A stretch of DNA of 64,000 nucleotides from Bizionia saleffrena (GTDB taxonomy: Bacteria > Bacteroidota > Bacteroidia > Flavobacteriales > Flavobacteriaceae). The notes beneath the pieces are model-generated. The model did not search any database. It was given only the letters and a program-made list of their open reading frames with translations, and was not told where the DNA came from. Below, one piece after another: positions 56,214 through 64,000 of the stretch. Every line of letters starts with the position of its first letter. The first letter of the stretch is position 1. Both the position numbers and the translations under genes were made by a program. Location: positions 1 to 64,000 of the forward strand of contig NZ_VSKM01000015.1 of assembly GCF_008086175.1 (NCBI RefSeq). Reading direction: 5' to 3'.

Positions 56214-57910
56214 TTATAATTCTATCCAGGCGCCTAGCATTGCAGCCTCAGCAGAAAACACCACTGTAATAATTAACCACCAAGCTGCTGAAGCTGCAGT
56301 TTTTCTAGCGTGTTCTGCTTGAATAACTGCTTTTCTCTTCGTCATTTCTAATTGCTCTTGTGCTTTTTGCTCTATTTTCTGTACTTTAGATTTAACCATT
56401 TCAACAGTATTATCTAGCTTAGAAGAAATGGAATCAATTTAACTTTCATCTATATGTTTGTTATTAGTTACTAAAGCTTTAATGGTATTACTATCCATTT
56501 TACTTAATCTTGCTTTAATTATATCGAGAGAGTCTTTCGGATTACTTAAAATACTGCTTATATCTTGTTTTAAGTCGTTATAATTAAGTTCTTTACGTTA
56601 TGTGCTATTAAAGAATTCTGCGATAGCGTTTTCTGCGCCTTCCATTATAGTATTCATATCGCTATCTTCAAAAGTCGTTTTCACGTTCGAAATGCTTTCT
56701 TCAATTTTATCGGCATAATTCTTAAGTTTATTTCATCTAGCGACGTATTTTTATATAAGGTTTCAATAATACTGTCCTTATTTAAATCGGCAAACTTAGT
56801 AGAGAAAATAGCGCCAATAGATTTAGGATCCGACAGTATTTTGTTAAAGTCGTCAGTAAGTTTTGCTCCCGAAAAAGCCTCAGGCGTAATTTTAGAAAGA
56901 TATTCCTTTACTTGCTTAATAGTGTCGTTAATTTGAGACTCTTCAACTGGCGTTTTTTTAGTAATAGCGACCGTTACCACTTTAGCTGTAGAACCCTTAC
57001 TTGTACAAGCATTTTTTAAATCTGATAAAATAAACTTTAATTTATTATCTTTTTCATTTGATTCATTATCACTAGAAGTATCGACTTTATCAACAGCTTT
57101 CGTTAGTACTTGCTGAATAGCCATATATTTTCCCGAGCTATTCGAGGATTTGCTTTTACCCGCTATTTTATCTAGACCTTCTTTTAGCGTATCGTAGTTG
57201 GGCATTTTATCATCCACTTTTGTAAGGAATTTATCTAAAACGTTAGAGAGATCTGTAGTATTTAAATTAACATCAAATTCTTTTCTAATTTTATCTATAG
57301 ATGACCCGATTACGTTTTCAATTTTCTTTTCATCAGATGTTGCAAAAAGTTGTTTAATAATGTTTGCCGACGATTTCAAACCAGAAGTAACTGTGGTTAC
57401 TAAGCAGTCAATAAGGGTATTTACAATTTTAGTCTCTAGATAAAAAATTAGGAGGAAGAATAGAGCCCAAATAACTAAAGCGACTGTTAAATTTGAAGCT
57501 AAATAACCAAAGAAACTTAAATTTAAGGCTATCGCAGAAGCGCCAAATAGAGAAATGGCGGTAGTAAGTAAACTCCAAATGCCAAAAGCGCTACTTATTT
57601 TAACTCCGGCTGCTGCCTCATAATCATCGTAATCTTGATTGTATGTGTCATCATTATTTTTTTCGTTATCTGAGGGTTTAACCTTATTTTCAACATACGT
57701 TTTTTTTAAGTTACCAATCATATTTATTCCTAAAGCCACAGACAGTGCTGTTAAAATAATTTGAAAAATTAAAGCGAGTAAAACACCAGCTATAATGGCA
57801 ATAAAAAAATGAGAATTAATGGTAGAAGTATCAATTTCTACGCGATTGGTTTGTGCAGCGTTGCTCAAGGAAATTAAGAGCATTTTTACGGTGAAAAGCG
57901 ATCGTTCCAT
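56214..57910 (-). pseudogene. Broken large membrane and coiled-coil protein
   Basis: Reading from the ATG at 57910, 400 codons are open: helices at about 33-58, 105-130 and 135-157, and then a long polar part rich in Lys, Ser and Asp with HTH-free amphipathic stretches (NYDTLKEGLDKIAGKSKSS, then LSKITPEAFSGAKLTDDFNK). A one-base frameshift near 56735 moves to a frame with NYADKIEESISNVKTTFEDS. TAA stops occur at 56598-56600 and 56439-56441. The frame then continues with KVQKIEQKAQEQLEMTKRKA and a last helix ending AAMLGAWIEL. The full family is not recognised. With three lesions it is not functional, though the last 61 codons are open. Confidence 0.75.
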
Positions 57911-58132
57911 ATTATTCTAGTTTATAGTTCGATGCTATTTTCCAGAAAAATTGCTATAACGATTTGCAGTTTAACATTTTAAATTAGCTTAAATAGAACT
58001 AATTTGAAGTAGTACAAATGATAATGGATATTTCTCAGTATTCAATAAGAAAATATATGGGTATTTTAAAGGAGTAAATAGGAAATGAAAGCAGACTTAA
58101 AGTCTCAATTCAATTCAAAACAAAACAAAAAT

Positions 58133-58159
58133 AAGAACAGTCGATTAACAACTGTTCTT
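58133..58159 (-). terminator. Terminator after 41-residue peptide
   Basis: AAGAACAGT and ACTGTTCTT arms around a 9-base loop, followed on the minus strand by TATTTTTGTTTTG. It lies about 75 bases past the small peptide stop. Confidence 0.75.
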
Positions 58160-58232
58160 ATAATTAATTGATTTTATCACTTAGAGACTATAAAAAGCAT
58201 ATTTTAAAAGGTTTAAAATTCAGACCTTCTGC

Positions 58233-58358
58233 CTAGTTTTTCTTTTTGGTTTCAGGAGTTTTCTTTGTAGAATCAGAGTTGTGTTTAGAATCAACTTTTT
58301 GTTTATTATTACCTTTCACGTCCTTTTTGTGATCTTCTTGTTTATTCTTGTCGTTCAT
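58233..58358 (-). CDS. 41-residue Lys-rich hydrophilic peptide
   Basis: ATG at 58358 to TAG at 58233, reading NDKNKQEDHKKDVKGNNKQK, then VDSKHNSDSTKK and ending PETKKKN. It is very Lys/Asn rich, without hydrophobic residues, so it is probably disordered. It has its own terminator at 58133-58159, which argues for a real transcript. It resembles the 51-residue peptide at 50304 in character but not in sequence order. A role in stress or nucleic-acid binding is speculation. Confidence 0.55.
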   Translation of the reverse strand: MNDKNKQEDHKKDVKGNNKQKVDSKHNSDSTKKTPETKKKN

Positions 58359-58455
58359 AATAAATTGTTTTAAAATGTACTTCGTTGTACTACAATAAAG
58401 GTGGTTAAAAATTCCCTATAAGTTGTTACATAATTAAACGGCAAACTTACATAAG

Positions 58456-59016
58456 TTACAGATTTTCTAAATTTTCCTTTCTTAGTTCGCCTAAACTCTT
58501 AAAAATTGAAGGTGTTGACCCCGTAATTTTCTTAAATTGATTTGATAAATGCGCGACGCTGCTGTAGTGAAGTTTGTGAGATATTTCAGTAAGATTTAAT
58601 TCGTTATCTAATAGAAGTTCTTTGGCTTTCTCTATTTTATGTTTTATTATAAAGTGTTGAATGGTAATACCTTCTGCCTCTGAAAATAAATTGGATAGAT
58701 AGGTGTAATCACAACCCAATTTCTGACTAATAAAATAGGAGCAATTAACTCTTGGAATATCTTCAGAATGATGTATCATTTCAATAATTACTGTTTTTAT
58801 TTTATCAATTAAAATGCTTTTTTTATCGTCTAATAATTCAAGGCCAGAAATAGCTAAATTTAATTTCAATTCTTGTTTTACTGCATTAGTAATGTTCTCT
58901 TCAATTTCGACAGTGCCAAGTTCTATGCGTATATATTTTAAGTGTAGTCTTTCTAACTCATATTTTACCATGAGCTTACATCTTAAACTTACCATGTGCT
59001 TAATATAAAGTGTCAT
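58456..59016 (-). CDS. Short AraC-type regulator
   Basis: 186 residues from the first ATG; ATGs 24 and 45 bases further in (MVSLRC, MVKYEL) are alternatives. The N-terminal 85 residues have no recognised sensor domain. The C-terminal AraC HTHs are clear: RVNCSYFISQKLGCDYTYLS then NLFSEAEGITIQHFIIKHKI and the second helix LNLTEISHKLHYSSVAHLSN then QFKKITGSTPS. The gap to the lysine-rich peptide gene is about 100 bases. Its target is unknown, but the neighbouring small peptide gene may be under its control. Confidence 0.85.
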   Translation of the reverse strand: MTLYIKHMVSLRCKLMVKYELERLHLKYIRIELGTVEIEENITNAVKQELKLNLAISGLELLDDKKSILIDKIKTVIIEMIHHSEDIPRVNCSYFISQKLGCDYTYLSNLFSEAEGITIQHFIIKHKIEKAKELLLDNELNLTEISHKLHYSSVAHLSNQFKKITGSTPSIFKSLGELRKENLENL

Positions 59017-59543
59017 CTTTTAATATTAATTTATAATTATATCTTATTAATTAAAGATAGGTGATAAAAAATAGTTAATAGGATTAAAAATTATAAAAAT
59101 TTTAGAGATTATGAATTCTTTATATGTGTTTAATATTAAGTCTTTTATATATAGAAAAAATTAAAATAAGTAGTGTTAAATATATAAGGAAACACGTGAG
59201 AATTAAGATATTCAAGAATATATTTTTTGTTAAAATGCTTATTAATAATAGGTAATCAATAAGATCGCTAGTCACTGTTATTATGTGAGTAATTTTGTGA
59301 ATTTTGATTACAGTTGTGCGTTGAAAATGTTTCTGATTGTCTTACTAAGTGCAACTTTAAAAAGAGTCTAACATATTCTTGTGATGCCTTTAATTTAGCT
59401 ATTGATAAACGTTAATTGCGACCTCACTAAAAAATTATATGTGCGAAAAAAAGATGAATATAATAATGAATATTATTATATTGAGAATTAAAACATAATT
59501 TTAAAGCCTATAATCCCCATTAGACCTGATAGCGTTCCTTAGG
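59017..59543. other. Gene-free AT-rich region
   Basis: About 525 very AT-rich bases. No RNA gene, terminator or open reading frame is supported. The likely promoter of the short AraC gene is at its left end. Confidence 0.35.
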
Positions 59544-59735
59544 CTAAACCCTACCATAGCGTCTTATCAAAATTAAAAATGGACCATAGCAATTCATAAA
59601 GACTAAGAAAAAGCGCACCCAATAGAAAATGAGCCAACCACGCCAGGTTCTTATAGTTGCGATCCAAATCGCGCTAAAAAAAGTCATACTGAGCACAGAG
59701 AGAACACAAGAGATAATGAAAATCATATTTTTCAA
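59544..59735 (-). CDS. Small two-helix membrane ORF in a decayed locus
   Basis: 63 codons from the ATG at 59735, with hydrophobic segments at about 3-25 and 33-58, and an unusually high Trp and Phe content (IATIRTWRGWLIFYWVRFFL). It ends in basic IRRYGRV. It begins about 22 bases after the stop of the DUF421 pseudogene in the same direction. No family is recognised. It might be intact, a remnant of a longer protein, or a chance frame. Confidence 0.35.
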   Translation of the reverse strand: MKNMIFIISCVLSVLSMTFFSAIWIATIRTWRGWLIFYWVRFFLVFMNCYGPFLILIRRYGRV

Positions 59736-59757
59736 TGTTTTTTAAAACAATATGGCA

Positions 59758-60300
59758 TTAGCGTTTAACATCTTTTAAAAGCCAGTTATCGATGGAGTCA
59801 TTATTTTCTTTATGTATTACAACCATTTTACCTGCCGTTTTAAAAATTACGGCTTTAACCTCCGAGAGCTTTATTACGTTAGCTTACCTAAGTTTAGGGC
59901 GTAAATCGCCTTCTGTAACTCTTACAGCTTTCATATTGCCCCTTAAAATGAGTTGACCTTCCATTAGTAAAGTGGGTTGATTGTTAATTAAATTTCTAAA
60001 CCAATGGTAGCGTCTAAAGTAAGCCGCTAGTAATTGTAAAGTGTATATCATTAATAAACCTAGCGCTCCTTCTATAAAAGACACCGATTCAGATAAAATA
60101 GTGGTCGCTGTAATGGAGCCCACTTCCACTGTCATAGCAAAGTCGAAACTGGAGATTTTAGAGAAACTTCGCTTTCCAAATAACCGTGTATAAATAATAA
60201 TGGCGGTATAATATCCAATACTAGAAAGTACAATTACAAATAACGAAAATGCAGTATGATCTACTAATTCATTAAATAAGTCATTAAATAAGTCATTGAC
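59758..60300 (-). pseudogene. Decayed second DUF421 (YetF-like) gene
   Basis: A minus-strand frame reads LFGKRSFSKISSFDFAMTVE then VGSITATTILSESVSF, then AYFRRYHWFRNLINNQPTLL, LRPKLR, a TAA at 59884-59886, and then VIKLSEVKAVIFKTAGK to the TAA at 59758-59760. This is the DUF421 pattern of the intact gene at 52053. The TAA replaces a probable Glu codon. No start codon lies in frame at the 5' end; the frame breaks at a 12-base tandem duplication (TCATTAAATAAG twice) at 60269-60292. Two lesions make it a pseudogene. Confidence 0.75.
60269..60292. repeat. 12-base tandem duplication in DUF421 pseudogene
   Basis: TCATTAAATAAG occurs twice in perfect tandem, followed by a partial third TCATT. It lies at the lost 5' end of the DUF421 pseudogene. 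The unit length is a multiple of three, so the duplication alone does not shift frame. Confidence 0.8.
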
Positions 60301-60645
60301 ATCCAGTATATATATATTGATAAAGTGCCATAATTGAAATAAAAGTAGATGTCATTCTTAGAGATTTAAGCGTAGATTTTTAAAATATTTACGTTTTAGA
60401 ACAGTAAACAATATTTAATTAAGTACATATAAGCGCCTTTTAAAAAATAAGTTAAATTTATAATCGTAATGAGATTTAACTACTAAATAAGGTGATTTAA
60501 GAATTAAAAAACGATACTACAAAAAAGTGATAGGAGTAAAATACGAAACGCGTTTTGTACTTAATAATCTAAATTTTTAAAAAATTAAGTAGTAGCGTTC
60601 CCCTCTCGATTTAGTGTAATATCGTTTTCTATTAGAAATAAATTG
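60301..60645. other. Gene-free region downstream of catalase
   Basis: About 345 AT-rich bases between the catalase stop and the DUF421 pseudogene. No hairpin with a T-run is clear and no gene is supported. Confidence 0.35.
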
Positions 60646-62778
60646 CTATGCTGGCACTTTAGCTGCTATTGGCATTCTATCCCAGTTTCTATGCTTTGCT
60701 ATGGCATTAATAAAACCGTTCACTTTTTCATTTACAAAAATGGCGTTGTCGTTTTTATATTTTGATACGAACGTAGTATCTAATAAGTCTTCTCCTTCAT
60801 TGTCGACGGCTATAGCTTTACAATGTTTAAAAGTTTCATTTATAAACTTTATATATTTTGGTTCTTCTTTCAACATTTCAATAGATTTTTTGCCACCCGG
60901 AATATAAACGGCATCAAAAAGAACACTTTCCGTTGTCATAATTGAAGCATCTACCTCGTGTTCCATATTTTCATCACACCTAATTGTTCCACCATGAGGT
61001 GCTATAATTTTCACCATCGCGCCTTCCTTTTCCAACGCCTTTTTATACGCTATAAAATCACTCATAGAGAATCCATCTGAAGCCAAAACGGCAATTTTGC
61101 GTGTAACAATACTATCAAATTTAGTTGTCGACTGGCTTAGAGACGGCGCCTTATCTAGATAATTCTTTTGTTTTGGAGGCTGGTGTTTTTCTACTTCGGC
61201 ATCTGCTCCAATAGCTTGATTAATAGGTTGCTCTATGGTATTCGGTACTTTAAGTCCTAATCCTTTCGCAACTTGTTGAGACAAGTCTTTGTTAATTTGT
61301 GCAATAAGCCATAGCATACGTTCTTTAATATGTTTGTGTTTACACTTGCCTAACTCGAAAGTATACGCATCAGCAACGTGCTGTTTTTCCCAATCGGCAA
61401 GGCTTCTATAAAATAATGCGGGTTGAGAAAAATGATCATTAAAACTTTCGCTTCGGGTTCTTATTTTTTTTGCGTCTATACGTTCTTCGTAAGAATTGAA
61501 AGCACCTTCGGCCATTTTTGCCATATGCGGACAACCACCACCAAGAGAATTTGGGAAATAGGCGGTTTGTCCTTTAGGAATATCCATTTGCATTTGCCCA
61601 TCTCGCTGGTTGTTATGCGTTTCGACAATTGGTCTGTTTATTGGTATTTGATGAAAGTTAGGACTTCCTAACCGCGATAATTGGGTGTCGCGATAAGAAA
61701 ATAAGCGGCCTTGAAGTAACGGGTCGTTTGTAAAGTCTATACCCGGAATAATGTGTCCAGGAAGAAAAGCGACCTGCTCGGTTTCGGCAAAAAAGTTTTC
61801 AGGATTTCTATTTAAGGTCATTTTACCTATAATTTCTACCGGCACCAATTCTTCTGGGATGAGCTTTGTAGGATCCAATAAATCGAAGTCGAATTTATGT
61901 TCATCCTCTTGTGCAACAATTTGAATTCCGAGTTCCCACTCAGGAAAGTGCCCCGCTTCAATAGCGTCCCATAAATCTCTTCTATGGAAATCTGAATCTG
62001 CGCCATTAATCTTCACGGCTTCATCCCAAGTTACAGAATGCACGCCTAACTTTGGTTTCCAATGGAATTTTACAAAATGAGATTCTCCCTCAGAATTTAT
62101 AAGTCTAAAGGTGTGTATTCCGAAACCTTCCATCATTCTTAAACTTCTCGGGATAGCACGATCACTCATCGCCCAGATATGGTTATGAAGCGTCTCTGTA
62201 GTCCGCGACACAAAATCGTAAAAGGTGTCGTGCGCAGAAGCTGCTTGAGGAATTTCTTTATTGGGTTCGGGTTTTACAGCGTGCACTAAATCTGGAAATT
62301 TCATAGCATCTTGAATAAAAAAGATGGGCATATTGTTACCTACTAAATCCCACGTGCCTTCTTGCGTATAGAATTTTACTGCAAAACCACGAACATCTCG
62401 CGCTAAATCTGGAGACCCTTTAGAACCCGCAACAGTAGAGAATCGAACAAAAACCGGTGTTTTTCGATTGGTATCGGTAAAAATGCCTGCTTTACTATAT
62501 TTTTCAATGCTCTTGTATAATTCAAAATACCCGTGTGCCGCACTTCCTCGAGCGTGAACAATGCGTTCTGGAATGCGCTCATGATCGAAATGAGTTATTT
62601 TTTCGCGAAGTAGAAAATCTTCTAAGAGCGTAGAGCCACGTTCTCCCGCTTTTAAAGAATTGTTAGTGTCGTTAACCTTTAAACCTTGATTGGTGGTCAT
62701 TACTTTATTCTTAGCGTCTTTTTCAAATTGCTTTAAATCTTCGGTTTTCTTGTTTTGAGAGTTGTCTTTCTTAGCCAT
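60646..62778 (-). CDS. katE: Large-subunit catalase, HPII type
   Basis: 710 residues, matching clade II catalases with an extra C-terminal flavodoxin/DJ-1-like domain. The catalase core has [20 protein letters not shown] (catalytic His near residue 81), [20 protein letters not shown], and the haem-tyrosine segment [14 protein letters not shown] near 356. From about residue 570 the DJ-1/GATase-like part reads [20 protein letters not shown] then [12 protein letters not shown] and [15 protein letters not shown]. It breaks down hydrogen peroxide, often in stationary phase. No signal peptide; the starting Lys-rich tail is typical. It is a single gene. Confidence 0.94.
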   Translation of the reverse strand: MAKKDNSQNKKTEDLKQFEKDAKNKVMTTNQGLKVNDTNNSLKAGERGSTLLEDFLLREKITHFDHERIPERIVHARGSAAHGYFELYKSIEKYSKAGIFTDTNRKTPVFVRFSTVAGSKGSPDLARDVRGFAVKFYTQEGTWDLVGNNMPIFFIQDAMKFPDLVHAVKPEPNKEIPQAASAHDTFYDFVSRTTETLHNHIWAMSDRAIPRSLRMMEGFGIHTFRLINSEGESHFVKFHWKPKLGVHSVTWDEAVKINGADSDFHRRDLWDAIEAGHFPEWELGIQIVAQEDEHKFDFDLLDPTKLIPEELVPVEIIGKMTLNRNPENFFAETEQVAFLPGHIIPGIDFTNDPLLQGRLFSYRDTQLSRLGSPNFHQIPINRPIVETHNNQRDGQMQMDIPKGQTAYFPNSLGGGCPHMAKMAEGAFNSYEERIDAKKIRTRSESFNDHFSQPALFYRSLADWEKQHVADAYTFELGKCKHKHIKERMLWLIAQINKDLSQQVAKGLGLKVPNTIEQPINQAIGADAEVEKHQPPKQKNYLDKAPSLSQSTTKFDSIVTRKIAVLASDGFSMSDFIAYKKALEKEGAMVKIIAPHGGTIRCDENMEHEVDASIMTTESVLFDAVYIPGGKKSIEMLKEEPKYIKFINETFKHCKAIAVDNEGEDLLDTTFVSKYKNDNAIFVNEKVNGFINAIAKHRNWDRMPIAAKVPA

Positions 62779-62949
62779 TTAAGTTGTAGTTATTTGTTAA
62801 TAAGTGCTTTGCGGTAATGAATTTACAAAATTTTTTTCTGAATTGTTATCAAATTTTTAGCGTTTTTAACGTATAATGGTTATATAATAACGCTATCGAC
62901 CATTGTACGGATTATGTCATTCTTATCATTATAGTTATTTTTATTGGTG

Positions 62950-64000
62950 CTATAATTCTTTATTATTTTGGTATACTTTCGAAATAATTTGGGGTGTTAC
63001 AATACTCTTTTCATTAATTTCTGGACTAAGCCAAGATTGTATAACTATAGAACTTGTAGCGTTACACGCTTGCAGCCCGTAAGAGTACGGTCTACACCCA
63101 AGCGTATGTGTAAAAGATAAGTTGTGTATTGTGGGCTGTACTTTTCCAGTGGTAGAGAGTAGGCGATAAGCAGCGTCAATTTCAATGCCTCCCGTAAGTA
63201 AGAAAAGGTCGTTTTTAATCGATACAACGTGATTGCGATCTATGGATTGGTCTAAATCATTGATTGAATGCGCACCTTCAAACTTAGCCTTTGCCCTGCT
63301 TACAATACCAGATTTCACAATAGATTGAAACGGATAATTCGCCAGTTCCACGTTATCGTTTCCCGAACAATTTATAAACATATCGTACGCTTTTGTTTGC
63401 CGTGGTCTTTTGTCTGTTGTAATTTCAATCGTGGTTTTATCCGTGTTCAAATTTTCGATACGTTCTACGTTACCTGCTATTAAATCGATTACGTCTGCCT
63501 TGTAAAGTGCTATTAAAATTTCAGCAGAATCTAGAGGTAATGCAGCAATCACATTCATAAGAAAAGGTTTAATTTCTTTTTTAAAGAAGAGGTGGTCTTC
63601 TGCCGACAGTAATTCAGCGTGAAAATTTAAACAATACATTACATCGTCTAACGTCTCCATCCAATGAATAGGATTATCATTTTCTACAGAATCGCGGGCT
63701 TTAATCAGTTCTAATTCCATTCCTTTAAAAGAATCTATGTAGGTATGATTTTTAGCCATTGTATCTATAAATTGCTGACATCCGAAACGGTCATTTGAAA
63801 GTAAATTTTGTAACTCTATATTCTTATCCTTTTCGAAGGCCTTAATTAATGCTGGACGGCACACAGCATCAAAAAAAGTTTCAATTCTCAAAAAGCCATT
63901 ATCATTAATAAGTGATAAGATGTGCTCTCGGTTGGTGTGTCTATATATTTTTCGGAAGGGTTCAATTTGTTCATATTGTAAATGAGGCAGCCAACCATTT
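62950..64000 (-). CDS. FAD/NAD(P)-binding protein, C-terminal part (cut by window edge)
   Basis: The frame is open from the right window edge to the stop at 62950, about 349 codons, so the 5' end lies outside. A possible TTG at 63891 is probably internal. The sequence has LISLINDNGF-like near the edge, then NNPIHWMETL-type segments, KTTIEITTDKRPRQTKAYDM followed by FINCSGNDNVELANYPFQSI, and ISIKNDLFLLTGGIEIDAA-type segments, which fit the second half of FAD-NAD(P)-binding (YdhS/HI0933-like) proteins. The nucleotide-binding N-terminus is not visible. The function is not predictable from the part present. Confidence 0.7.
   Translation of the reverse strand, partial: NGWLPHLQYEQIEPFRKIYRHTNREHILSLINDNGFLRIETFFDAVCRPALIKAFEKDKNIELQNLLSNDRFGCQQFIDTMAKNHTYIDSFKGMELELIKARDSVENDNPIHWMETLDDVMYCLNFHAELLSAEDHLFFKKEIKPFLMNVIAALPLDSAEILIALYKADVIDLIAGNVERIENLNTDKTTIEITTDKRPRQTKAYDMFINCSGNDNVELANYPFQSIVKSGIVSRAKAKFEGAHSINDLDQSIDRNHVVSIKNDLFLLTGGIEIDAAYRLLSTTGKVQPTIHNLSFTHTLGCRPYSYGLQACNATSSIVIQSWLSPEINEKSIVTPQIISKVYQNNKEL

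Noticed and set aside
56214-56399. 61-codon frame as an intact small membrane protein
   Set aside because: It is the in-frame C-terminus of the larger broken gene, separated only by stops at 56439 and 56598.

Overview
The window is a chromosomal segment from a low-GC member of the Bacteroidota, most likely a marine Flavobacteriaceae. The sequence signs are Bacteroidota-type promoters (TTTG, 19 bases, TAnnTTTG) in front of tRNA-His and rplS, a type IX secretion C-terminal tail, a TonB receptor paired with a DUF4249 lipoprotein, a fused ResB/CcsA cytochrome c assembly protein, bacillithiol deacetylase BshB1, and remains of an ISAon1-type insertion sequence. Function assignments come from reading the translations and recalling families; no database search was possible.

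Layout. 1-1.7 kb: decayed ISAon1-like transposase fragments in both orientations. 1.8-9.5 kb: MurQ, a DUF6095-type membrane protein, the DUF4249/TonB receptor pair, monomeric isocitrate dehydrogenase and a pentapeptide-repeat protein. 10.3-13.8 kb: rplS and trmD around a broken GyrI-like gene, an EamA transporter and a J/KTSC-domain protein. 14-20 kb: cardiolipin synthase, a secreted SGNH/PKD protein, and an EgtB-EgtD-racemase-like trio. 20-25 kb: acetyltransferase, sodium:solute symporter, a 31-residue membrane peptide and a large PIG-L deacetylase. 25-29.5 kb: a tight housekeeping operon (DUF2520, KdsC-like, UbiA, Maf, MscS, CorA). 29.5-34.8 kb: a Crp/Fnr regulator with a dyad at its promoter, divergent from a small membrane protein, a truncated haemoglobin, CcsBA and MscL. 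35-45 kb: DUF3307/SatD pair, a trans-sulfuration enzyme, RlmF, BshB1, tRNA-His, an M28 peptidase, a DUF3108 protein and a YdjM-like membrane hydrolase.

45.5-64 kb is a stress-flavoured and partly decaying region. It holds CbpA/CbpM with a small upstream partner, a histidine kinase, a DUF1989 protein next to a YqcI/YcgG (GntA-like) haem protein, a DUF421 protein with an unknown membrane partner, a DASH-type photolyase, two AraC-type regulators, an HPII-type catalase, and the C-terminal part of an FAD/NAD(P)-binding protein cut by the window edge. Four genes here are broken or degraded: SemiSWEET, a 565-codon membrane/coiled-coil protein, a second DUF421 gene, and probably a small membrane ORF beside it.

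Taken together the intact genes favour redox, nitrosative and envelope-stress defence: two low-molecular-weight thiol pathways (ergothioneine-type and bacillithiol), catalase, truncated haemoglobin, photolyase, mechanosensitive channels and chaperones. I found no CRISPR array, prophage or classical defence island. The best candidates for something undescribed are the DUF1989/YqcI pair, the EgtB-EgtD unit with a racemase-like protein lacking its first catalytic cysteine, the Crp/Fnr dyad locus, and the 31-residue peptide between the PIG-L and symporter genes.
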